Shown here piece after piece: positions 24,701 through 35,518 of a stretch of 64,000 bases of DNA. The notes beneath the pieces were generated by a model. It ran no database searches, was not told where the DNA came from, and saw only the letters and a list, made by a program, of their open reading frames with translations. This DNA is from Azolla pinnata (lineage: Eukaryota; Streptophyta; Polypodiopsida; Salviniales; Salviniaceae). Position 1 is the first letter of the stretch. Each line of letters starts with the position of its first letter. A program made the position numbers and the translations under genes. The stretch is taken from positions 1 to 64,000 of the forward strand of contig JBBBWG010021111.1 of NCBI GenBank assembly GCA_037176905.1, given 5' to 3'.

Positions 24701-27700
24701 CCATATCTTATAACATACTTGCTCTTGGTGCCAAAATGCAGGGACAGTCCCATCACATCACAACTAACCCCATTCCAATATGGCTTGGACTATCGACACT
24801 TAGACATTCACAAACTGGATCAATCAAGAATGCTTCTTGCAAAGAATATGCTCCAATATACAGCCTTCATTTCATGGAGCCATCATCAGGTATCATCCTG
24901 GCGTTTCGTTGTATGACGCAGAGATTGGGGGCCTATTCAATCATTTGAGAGGATGTAGCATAATTTCAGCGGCCAGAGTTACCAGTTTCTTACGTCCTTA
25001 GCATATTGCAGGCATCAACTAATTATTTATTGCAAACCTGCTCCCTCTTAGACGACTATAGATAACTACCATTATTTCTGCTCTAAATTACTAATATATT
25101 CACACACAGCTTGAAAGCAAGAAAACATTTGACGTCTAACTTTTACCTGATAGTTACGTAAATTTGCTTTCTTGAGAATAATTTGGACAGCAGCTCTTTC
25201 ATCATAGCTGCAGTGAGAATGGAAGCTCTTTAGTGTCTTCCTCTAGTTGCATAGACCAAGTTTCTAGAGCTGACCTCAACTCAATTTAGAAAGAGAAGCA
25301 TATGAAAAAGCAGTAATTTACCTTCCTTCTTGCAACTCAGGAGCTAGAAGGCTAAATCGATCAATAAACTCATCAAATGTCCTTCTTGTGGGATAACCAG
25401 CACAACTAATACGTACAGCTTCAAGTACTCCCTGGACAACAAGAATCATATACTTCTTAGTTTCTTATTTGAAGCAAGTTTCTTAATAATAGCATCTTTC
25501 TTACTCCACATCTGAGTTGCTGGAGAACATTCAAGTTCTCAAAGAGCCCTGGCTTATTGTATGAATTTGGCTTTACACAACGGATGTAGTGGGGCTGTGT
25601 TGAGTTGAGTGTTTCCATGAGTGACATTAATTGTTGCTGAAAATACCGAAATTTATCACAACGTTATAAAATCACAAAATAAATTTGACATTAAACACAA
25701 TCACGCTCCAGAATAAAGAATCCATTCCCTTGTTTCTATGTTAAATATCTTACTGTTAGGCATTCTACAATTCATACAAATAAATTTCAGTGACATTTCA
25801 AACCTTAAACCGGGTACCAATTGAGGAAAATTTGTAAGAAGATTTGGATGGTTCTTCAGGAGATGGGGGGAATAAATTTGCAACAAATGGGCATCTTGAG
25901 GATCCCATCAGGGCTTGGTGCTCAGCAACAACATAATCCTTATTTTTGTCAAGAAATAAGTCGGCCTTATATGTGACCTGAAAAGGGATGAAGATATTGA
26001 CACTGAATAGGCGATGTATATAAACATTAGATTGATACAGAACTACCAACAAAGTATTCCTACCTCACCAGCATAGTGAGAAATGATGAAATCTGTACGA
26101 GAGAGTTTGGGCTTGCTAAATCTTTTGTGATTCTTGAATGTTTCAAAAAGCTTATTAGCAAATGTTTCATGGGTGGCTCTCGGAAACATGCTACAAAATA
26201 ATGAGGAGATCATCAGTAAATGTTGGTTCTAAGGTAATTTGTCCCAGTCTTGAAGACTAGAGACTGTAGCTCTACACATAGAATACATTATTGATCAATG
26301 CATGCATATGTAAGAAAGTTGCAAGTTATATTAATGTCTCTCAAGAAGCCAAAATGACCTATAAAAACAAAACAAGGAAATACTTCTTCAAATGTTTCAG
26401 TTAGGCATTATGGGACCTCTATATTAATGTTTCAGCTATGCATTATGGCAACCACTTAATGTGTTGGAACCCCAAGGAACAGGGCAAGCATACTTGATTA
26501 TTTGCAGAGAGTGGTTTCTTATTGTTGTAGATATCATAAAATATCAAATTTATAATACAGACATTTATACAAAATAAAATCCTCAACAACAAAAGCTAGC
26601 CTATGTGAAAGCTCTTCCCACACAAATTGCAGCTAAATATGCTTCGCATAATTGTAAAAGCCTAAGGAATTATCATATACATCATTAATAACATGAAGAA
26701 TTATATAAATGCATGCACCATGAAATGAGGGTAAGATGAATGAAAATATAAAATTTGACATTGAACATCCCCAAACCAAGAAATTCGTAGACTATGCTTA
26801 CAATCTTACAATAATATAACGAATATCAAATATTATAAACTAGTTTTCCGATCAGGTTTGAGGCCCTTACCAGGCTTCATCTAGGAGAGCAATTATCCCC
26901 TGTGGTTTCTGAAACAAGCAATAGAATACGCAGTATAAGATTCACAACACTGACATAATTAAAAAATTATACTCTAGACCTACAAGGAGAGGCTGGGAAA
27001 CAGAAGTCATGTCCTTCACCAAACAAGGGAATCAACAAAGAAATTTCAGCTTGCGCATTCATCACAGTGGACATATTACTTACTTTCTCTATCATATCCA
27101 AGACATCTTGATTATCCACAAACTCGATGTAACTCCAGTCAATTTCTTCCTTTGTATATTCTTCTTGTTCCATCTTAAATACATGCTGTTGCAATATAGC
27201 ATATGATGACTCAAAACCCCATACATGATTGAGAAAGAAAGTTGACTTAAATAGTTATATTCCAGAATTAACATTAGAAAACCTGGTTGAAATGTTGTTG
27301 CAGTTTTTCATTTGTAAGATTGATACAAAATTGCTCAAAACTGTAAAAGCCACAATGTCATATTTGATGCTTCATTGTGAAAACAAGTTGCAGGTCTCAA
27401 CTCTCTTGTAAACGGTTGAAAATTTCGATAATACAACAGACAGATTTATATACAAACACATAAGACTTGTGATGCATATTATAAGCTGCCTATCCTGATA
27501 TGCGTCACAACCCCAATTATGCTTCGCCTTGGAGCTAAAACAGTATAAATTTCCAGGTTCAGTGGTCAACTGGACTATGCATTAGGAATGTCCACGTAAT
27601 ATCATTTATTCTCGTTTTATTAGTAGTCTACTGCCAAGACACTCCAGTATAAACTATCTTGGTCTGACCTACCATAGTATTCCTCATGACCAAATGGGCT

Positions 27701-30700
27701 TCCTTTCAAAGATATAGAGATATGTAAGAACCAAAGACACAAAATCAGACATAGGTACAAGCATACAAGCATTTATGAGACATTCACATCTAACTTCAAT
27801 TCTTATTTATTATTATACGTACTTTGCTCATTGGAATCTTTAAACAAAATAAATATAGATAGATAGGTAGATACGGAAATAGATAGATAGATATACATCA
27901 ACACACAAAGCCTGCTTTGTTCCATCAAACAAGCATGCAGAGAGCACAGTTTAAATCACCTGTTGAACTTGAAGCTCTCGAATCCATAAATATCAAGCAC
28001 ACCAATCAATGTCTTTGAATTGAGATCCTGACCAATGGATTTATTCACTTTATCAACAAGCCTGCAATCAGAAGACTAAGAAATATAACTTAACATCTCC
28101 AACCAGAGTGAAACACTTGTGTTTCCTGTCAGAACAAGAATGAAGAAATGTTCAACTACCAATCAAACAGTCGTGAGTACACAGTCTTCGCTAATGTATC
28201 TCGATTTATTGTAGCTGAAGGTGGATCAAGCATTTTTGTAATGTTTTCTTCTCTGGTAACTATTACTCGCGTGGTAAGAGCATCCAGCAGACCTCTAGCA
28301 TCACACCTATGATTCATCCATAAAATATTCTTTAAAGGATTGTTTCACATTCTTAACTATTTTAACATACAGAAAGAATGCAGACATAAATAGCTCAGCA
28401 GCTGTTTCCAAATGGAATTGAGAATCATTGTCCTTTGGTATGGATGAATCAGCTTCCTTCCCGTGAACGAATTCAATATTCCCTAAATGAAGAATCGCAG
28501 CCACTACACGGAAAATAGCCTCCTACACAATGGTCGGAATTGGAATTACATGGCATCCTTTTGTTGCATAAGGAACTAGCATGGACATCATCAGAGATAT
28601 AGAATTACCTGCTCTTCTAAACTTATACCCACTATGTCCATGGCTCTCCTAGTTTGTGTATACTCCCGGCTATTGCTAGTACGAGCAAGTTCATAACAAT
28701 TGCTTTGATTGAGATAATGGAAATATTTAGGATCTTTCAACTTGTATTTTTCAGCATCCTGCACACAGAAAGCATATTGAATATTCCTTCAAAAAAAAAG
28801 ATCTTATCACAGCAGGTCCCTTCTACCTCAGCTGATGCACATAATTGATAAAAGCAATGATAATTCCTTTCAGGATCAGAAATCTGCACAACACGTGATC
28901 TTTCGAGGAGGTAAGTACGAACTGCAGCTCCTGATATTCTTCCATTTTGGTCAAACTGAAGCTCCACAAATTTCCCAAATCGACTGCACAATGTCAGACA
29001 TCCAGAATATTAACTTTGTTTATAAACAGAACATTTCATAACATATCTTGTATATTTCCAGAAAAAACAATGAAAACATTGATCCTAAAGTTTTGGAGTA
29101 GATACTAACTCACGTGGTAATTGTCCTCCTGGCATTCATATAACAGCTTAATACAGCACAAATACTAAAATAGACTAAATATATACGTGTGGATAATTTG
29201 AGTTTTACAGACACGCATCAGCTAAAATTCTTAACCATTTCTAGATTCAACTTTAGGTCCTCAGTATGGATATTCATCAACTGCATAACTATATGTGGCA
29301 AGCACATCTGCAACACTTTAGATGAAATAGAGGTCAGGCTAGGGAAATATGCAAACACAGAACATGTAAGAAAGAAGTTGCCAATCATAAGGAAACGAAA
29401 ATGCCTTCCAGTGTTCCATTTCATAGGAAATTGGAGAAAGATGCCATCTCCTCTCCAAAAAGGGCTGTGGACAGCAATACAGAGACATTGGTGCTGAGGA
29501 CTTTTCTTGCTAGAATTCACGGTCTTTCAGGGTTTCAAGCTTTACAAACACAGCTTCACATGGTACAGTATCACAGGATAAGCATAATGAGTTTACCAAT
29601 CATGTGCAGCATTAGCTGGTTCAAAGTTCCTATCCTGATTTCCCAAAAGATCAAAGAAATCTTATATTCGTTCAAACCTTTTGAGCCGATCCAAAAACGA
29701 CATCCCTTACCATTAGAATGTTCAATTCATAAAATAAATCTTGTCACAATCCATATAGTTAATTATTTAACATTGTTCATCATGTTGTGACTGGGATTTC
29801 CTCAAATCGAATGGATGTTAGAACTTTACTGTAACTGAGAGAGGGCAAGACCTCCAGGCAGCCTCTTATGCAGAAATTCTCCACATTGCAAATGGTTTGC
29901 AAGAGTTTGAGAACATTCCGATTTTATGAATATGTTACATCTACCTGGCAATTACAAGCCGGTTTCTGTGTCTATGCATTTTGATGTGCCACTGTCAATT
30001 ATAAAATTGGTCTTTTTAGATTTTCTGCAGTGTGACCAGGTCTGATTAAGCATCACTCATAACTATTTTCATGGTTAAAATACATGGTTAAAAATCTTAG
30101 CCATGCTTGAAGATATTGATAGAGTGATTAGTAGTGTCCTATCTTAGGATGTTCAATAAGAATGATCTACTGTTATTGTATGTTCAAGTTGCATGCTATA
30201 TGAGAAGCTCATTATAGTCTTCTTCGGTATTAAACGACTAGAGTAGCTCCATCCTCTTAGCTTTGAGTAAATCAGTGGCTATATAAGTGGGGTTCCAACC
30301 AGGACACTAAAAAGGGTTGCAAAGATTTAGTGGCAACAGCAATTTTCCGTGGACAAACAACCGACTATTGGACAACGTATAAAGACCATTATCATGCACA
30401 ATGGAGAGTGCTTCTCTTGCTTTGGAAATCTATCCATCCTGGATGAGCCCATGTTGGAGAGGCTTCATCCTCAAGTTTACACATCCAGTGCACCATGCCA
30501 AGAAGTATATCAGCCCCACAGGTTACTTCTAAGGTGCTGGTCCTAAATTGTTCGTCATAGACAACTTGTCACTGCAGTTGTAAAATATATTTTACATAAA
30601 GATTTGAAATTCATAATGAGATCTCATAAAACCTTCCCATGTATGGTCAGTATAAATAGGACCCTCGTTTGATTCAATGCCAATCAATCTGTCATCTGTC

Positions 30701-33534
30701 TCGCAGCCTAATCTCTTTCTTTATTATCCTCAGGTAGGTACCAAACTCTCTACACAGGCTTAAAACTAAAAAAGGATATGTAAGCAAAGGCTAAAATAGA
30801 TCATAACAGTCAGTAAGCAAGGCTAAAATAAGGCATAAAATGCCAAAAATAAAAGGGTTGAACGTCTCCATGCCTGGTTTACCTTGAATTGTCATTTCGA
30901 ACTGTTTTTGCATTACCAAAAGCTTCGAGCAGTGGATTTGACTGCAAAGACGTGTCAATGCATCAGTCAGATATGAGAAAAGGGCCAAGAAACATTTAAA
31001 GAACAGTGGAGTTTTAGAATAATAAATCTCCTTGAATCCTCTTAAAATTTTAATAGTTTATATACTCTTCTTGGATATTGAATGTAAATATCAAATGAGG
31101 CCGTTATTACTTCCAAAACTTGCTGTTCAACTGTTCTACCATCAGTCATTGCTCGGCCTCCCATGAACGCAATGTATTGCATCAGCAGTTTCGTGGTTTC
31201 TGTCTTTCCAGCTCCACTTTCTCCACTCACAAGGATGGATTGACTTTTTGCTTCATTGACCATAGCTCTGTGCTTCAAAATTTTAATGAGAGCCTCACAA
31301 CGCAATCAAATATAATTTTTTCAACTAAACAAGTAAATTACTTGCCTATAAGCTGTATCTGCAATGGCAAATACGTGCGGGCTTAATTCACCAAAAGTAG
31401 ATCCCCTATATTGCTCCATCATATGAACATCATACAAATGTGGGAGCTTAGTGAAAGGATTGACAGCAATAAGAATGCCTCCTGTGTATGTCTGTCAAAT
31501 GAAATTGTTTAAAGTTCACCAATAACAAGCAATAAATATAAAGCGCTAGAAAAACGAGTAAGATCATAATTGATATTCAGAATGTATTCATCATGTAATA
31601 TCATAGAAAGAATATATAGACCACAAGAAGTCTTTATACATGGCATTTAGTAATTTTTCAAATCTACATATAATAAAATAGTTAAATTTGAAGCTCACAT
31701 AGATGTCGTTGAGTTCATATCTGGTGGCAAGGTTGTATAAAACACCTGGCTCATGTAAATAAGCCAGTTTTGTCATGTCATCAACTCCCCCAGGTTGTGC
31801 ATCTGGATCTTTTGGGTGAACCTTCGACAAACTGGTCAAAACCTGAAATTTTTGCCATTATTGACAAATTTTGAGCTGTAACAAAGCTTTTACATGCTTA
31901 GATTCTTTTAGAAAACTTGCTACTAACCCGTTTTTGTGTTGATGTCAGAGCTTTCAGCTCATCACCATTGATTTCCAACACTTCGGCATCTATCCAAGCC
32001 AGCTCACTATCCTCCACCCATATGTGAGATCCAACAGTTATACTTTTATCACTAGCCTATAAAGAGAAAATCTCTAAATGTTTCATTACCATATCCAAAA
32101 ACGAGAAGAATGATCTGCTGTACAAAGCCATCAACTATCTAGTACAACTGCTGACCTCACTTTGTAAATCTTGATCTTGAAGAACTTTAAGAGCAATATG
32201 ACAAAGTGATGACATCATTTTATTGGTAAAAGAAGCAATTATGGGATTAAATACCGAAAAGTAAGATCAAACATAGAAGAAGCCTCCATGAACCAAGACA
32301 TAACCTCTAATTGAATACCCTAAAACGTTAGCAAATAATAAGATCTAGATGGGATCTCTGCGTTCAAAAAGATGTTCAAGACAATCCAATTTACAACAAG
32401 GCATATGTAGTCCTTATACTTTCAAATTCCAAATCATATTTAACACTTGTTCATGAGATGATACCTTTTCAATTCACTGTTCGTTTCTGTATAAATATCA
32501 AACCTCTTAATACTAAACTATAACGTGAGCCTTACCATTCTCTTTACCTTACCTTACCTCTTTTCTCGCTTTCCAGCTTGCCTTATCTCTCTCTCTCCCT
32601 CTCCTTCTCCCTCTCCCCCTCTCTCTCTAATCCTAACGTCTTCACTTTAGATCTAAACAGAAACCCAATTTTCTCCCATATCTTGAGAATTTAAAATGCA
32701 AACCATTGCACTACTGCAAAACTATGACTTTAGCAAAAAGCCACAAGCAATGAGGCCTTGAAGCTTATGAAAGGAATGACTAGTTCCACAAATCCTAATC
32801 TTCTAATAGCACGACCACATTCATTTTAAAATGCATAAACGTGTCGTATGTATATACTGATGATTTGAATGATCCATAAGCGGACATAGTTTTCTTCAAA
32901 TCTTGAGGCTTACAGTGCACAGTATTTCGATGTCACTTACAAAATGTACCAACTTAGAAGCATTGATTGCGCATGAACCATTGCACTTATCGTCAATTCA
33001 ATGCAGTTATCGTCAATTCAATGCAGTTATTGTCAATTCGATGCAGAAATGCTAGTTTTCTGAGAAAAAATTAAAAAATTTGACACATTTCCATGAAAAA
33101 GATATAAGTAACGACATAAGATACTACGATTTAGTGAGTTAGATATGCTATACAGATGTAACTGTTCCATTCATCAGCAAGAATTGTCATTTTTCTATTC
33201 CTATCACAACTTATTGTTTAAAAGTAAACAGTTTTTTCACTTGCAAAGCATTTGTATATACATATTCTGCATTTAAATACTGATGTGGTTTGTCTTCGAC
33301 AATTTTCAGGCATGGCAAAAAAGACGAATGGATCAATTCTATTACTATCCCCGGAGATTGAATCGATAACAAGGAGAGATCGTTTGGTTCAAACAACAAT
33401 TCCATACTGACGAATCACATCTTCAGATATTGCAGAGAATGAGGAGTGACGGATGCAGCAATCAAAGAGAAAAGTGGTTGCATGATCTGCAGAGATAAAT
33501 TTAAGAGAGAAACCAGAGGAGATGGACGCACCAT
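17670..33534 (-). CDS. Class XI myosin heavy chain, complete, 39 exons
   Basis: Actin-based motor that drives organelle and vesicle movement and cytoplasmic streaming in plants. All 39 exons join in frame and sum to 4602 nt, giving a predicted 1533 aa, the usual size for plant myosin XI. The order is SH3-like N-terminus ([18 protein letters not shown]), motor, IQ repeats, coiled coil, then the DIL/globular tail. Exon 1 is only the ATG (33532-33534), followed at once by the donor GTGCGT; exon 2 begins [14 protein letters not shown]. Introns are mostly 80-400 bp; the largest are intron 6 (28984-30882), intron 1 (32057-33531), intron 27 (20344-21706, containing a copia fossil) and intron 19 (24041-25146). 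Two introns (4 and 33) use GC-AG ends. The leader carries an eight-codon uORF including its stop (33568-33591). Upstream, an inverted copy of leader, exon 1 and intron 1 lies at 35519-37152. Exon details are in the next three entries. Confidence 0.97.
20600..21365 (-). mobile_element. Ty1/copia LTR-retrotransposon fossil in myosin intron 27
   Basis: The minus-strand stretch 21115-21360 matches the RNase H end of a copia polyprotein (TNAGGIISQ..., [22 protein letters not shown]). Downstream, near 20926-20941, is a purine-rich AGTGGGAGGTTG like a copia polypurine tract, after which an LTR would begin and run toward ~20600. Only this 3' part is visible; gag, protease, integrase and most of RT are missing and no matching 5' LTR was found. 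It is a broken, decayed fossil lying in the same orientation as the host gene. Confidence 0.7.
21860..24040 (-). CDS. Myosin XI exons 20-26: converter end, IQ neck and coiled coil
   Basis: Exons: 23863-24040, 23537-23742, 23324-23443, 22918-23016, 22366-22596, 22037-22176, 21860-21974. Exon 20 opens [20 protein letters not shown], the end of the motor. Exons 20-22 carry IQ repeats that bind calmodulin-like light chains (for example [56 protein letters not shown]). Exons 23-26 read as a heptad-rich coiled coil for dimerisation ([46 protein letters not shown]), followed by a Ser/Pro-rich linker that leads to the tail. Confidence 0.95.
25147..33534 (-). CDS. Myosin XI exons 1-19: N-terminal SH3-like region and most of the motor
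   Basis: Exons: 33532-33534, 31928-32056, 31699-31842, 31346-31491, 31111-31267, 30883-30941, 28827-28983, 28609-28758, 28386-28522, 28160-28306, 27960-28061, 27283-27340, 27084-27185, 26871-26908, 26064-26190, 25804-25977, 25505-25636, 25322-25431, 25147-25207 (residues 1-711). ATP-binding P-loop GESGAGKT is at about residues 156-163 (exon 5). Switch I is in [16 protein letters not shown] / SSRFGKF (exons 6-7). Switch II is DIYGFESF (exon 11). The actin-binding region includes [20 protein letters not shown] (exon 17). Exon 4 ends TATAG/GCAAGT, a GC donor; using the nearby GT instead breaks the frame. Confidence 0.96.
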
Positions 33535-33742
33535 TTCTGGGGGATGACGGTAGGAAGGATGGAAGAGCTAAAGATGGTAGCGAGCTCCCATTAAAGCTCT
33601 CCGACACACGAGAGGGAGGGAGCCGGAGCGACGGTATGCTGGCGAAGAAGCGATCCAACGTGATGCGATGGCGGATCTGAAGCGATGGCGACGAGATAGC
33701 TGAAGAGAGGAAAGACCAGAATTAGGGATTGAAGAAGAAGAA
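32100..33742 (-). repeat. Inverted duplication, arm A (native myosin XI leader, exon 1 and intron 1)
   Basis: This ~1.64 kb arm spans the myosin 5' leader, the ATG-only exon and nearly all of intron 1, stopping ~45 bp before exon 2. Read on the minus strand it is collinear with 35519-37152 on the plus strand. Shared blocks in order include GTCGCCATCGCTTCAGATCC, GGGAGCTCG...TACCATCTTTAG, AAATGGTGCGTCC, AATGCAGAATATGTATATAC, GCAGTAGTGCAATGGTTTGC, ACATATGCCTTGTTG, TTCAATTAGAGGTTATG and CTTTGTACAGC..ATCATTCTTCT. Three ~23-bp tandem units (TCAATTCAATGCAGTTATCG) lie at about 32990-33050. Confidence 0.9.
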
Positions 33743-35518
33743 GACGACGACGACGACGTTGACGGACTGTACAGAACGATGGGAATGTGTGTGTGAAAAG
33801 AGAGAGAGAGAATTTCGAACCAGAAAAAATTAAACACGCAAAAAGAGAAGAGAAGAGACCAGATTCCTCCTCCTGGGAACGGAATGATCATGCCTCTTGC
33901 GAATGGAATGATCAAAATCCTGTGTTCTGATGTTGATACCGATCTTGCCCGATTCTGCTTCCTGTAGTTGGATCGATTTCGCTGAGATAGAGATAGCATG
34001 CTTGGTTGTAGCATATGCCTTCGGTTGTCGTTAAATTTGACCGACTCTAGTTGCCACGCATCGATAGATACCTCGGTTGGTTGGTGGTTCTTGCTATTGA
34101 TGCCAAAGGAAGAGTTTGCTTGGTAATTACCATATGGCATCAGATCGATTGCTCCTGTTGGTTGGTATGTCATAGGTGGTCATTGCAAATAGCTCTACTC
34201 GATTCTGTTTCGTGTAACTAGATCGAACTTGTTGAGATTGATAGCATGCTTGGTTGTAGCGCATACCTTCGGTGTTGTTAAATTTGGCCAAAGTCCAACT
34301 GCCATGGATCGATCTTCTTGGGATGTGAGCCGACAAGTTTCCCTCCATTGTTGCGGGCCTCGCATGCTTGAATTGTCGACCGTATGCTTTGTTTCATGGA
34401 AGTGCATGCACAAGCTTGACCTCCGACCACAGTTTGATTCGCATGCAGTGTCTTGAGTTTGTAGCTTTTTGTGCTTTGGCCTCCAAATATGAAGCCGAAA
34501 AGAGTATAGGTTCTCGGCCCTTTGACCTCTAGATATGAAGTCAAGAGGATTATAGGCATGCTTGAAATGTCTTCTAATGTTAAATGCTAAAACGAACCAT
34601 TCGCAATAACAACTCTCTCGTTGTTACGAAAGGAAGTTAGAGTTGGGTCAAGTCAATATGCTAAAATGTGCTCGCCAATCGACCAAATCATGAGACATTC
34701 ACTTCATCATATGCATGTATGTACTTCCTTTACACATCGAAGCAGTTGTGTGCATCCCTAAATGTTTTGGTGGCACTGCTCTCTCGTTGTTACGAAAGGA
34801 GGTTAGAGTTGGGTCAGGTCAATATGCTAAAATGTGCTCGCCAATCAACCAAATCATGAGACATTCACTTCATCAGATGCATGTACGTACTTCCTTTACA
34901 CATCGAAGCAGTTGTGCATCCCTAAATGTTTTGGTGGCACTGAACGGCTCCACCAACGAGCCACAAACCGGAAGAAGCATCGATACGTAGATTCAAAATG
35001 CCAATGTTTCACTATGTTCTTGTACGATCAATAGGTCAGGTCGTGGCACAACCATATTTTCGACCAAGTAATCTACGACAAGAAATAGAAAAAATCCTAT
35101 CCAATTCTTGTCCGTTTCTAGCATTCTTCTCGTGCTTTCCAGTCGCCTCCAATTTATGGCTTAGGAAGTCGGGTAAAGCAATGAAGGAGAGCCAATGCAC
35201 CTGAACGGAAACCTATCGCTCGCGCAGAAACGGAATGCATCGAGATCAACGACGCCGCGCCTGATCGAGGAACTGATCGATCATCGACGAGAAGTTCGAT
35301 CCTTGAAAGACTACATCGTGGCTGATCGATCGCCGTACAACAAGATCGACTTGTTAACAAATGCAATCAACGTAATTGCCACAAGGAGAACATTGGAGAG
35401 ATTCATGGCCCTTTCAAGATCAAACAAAGAGCTCAAGTCAAATTGTCCAGAAGCATAGTTAGGGTTAGGGTTAGGTTTAGGGTTAGGGTTGGGGTTAGGA
35501 ACTCTGAGCTATCGTGAC
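33743..35518. repeat. Spacer between the inverted arms, with tandem duplications and telomere-like junction
   Basis: No gene. It contains a ~166-bp near-perfect tandem duplication (34613-34778 and 34779-34942, differing at a few positions). It also holds a more diverged ~240-bp direct repeat around the shared block ATAGCATGCTTGGTTGTAGC (near 33990 and 34240). At 35458-35500, immediately before arm B, is a run of TTAGGG with one TTTAGGG unit. Confidence 0.85.
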
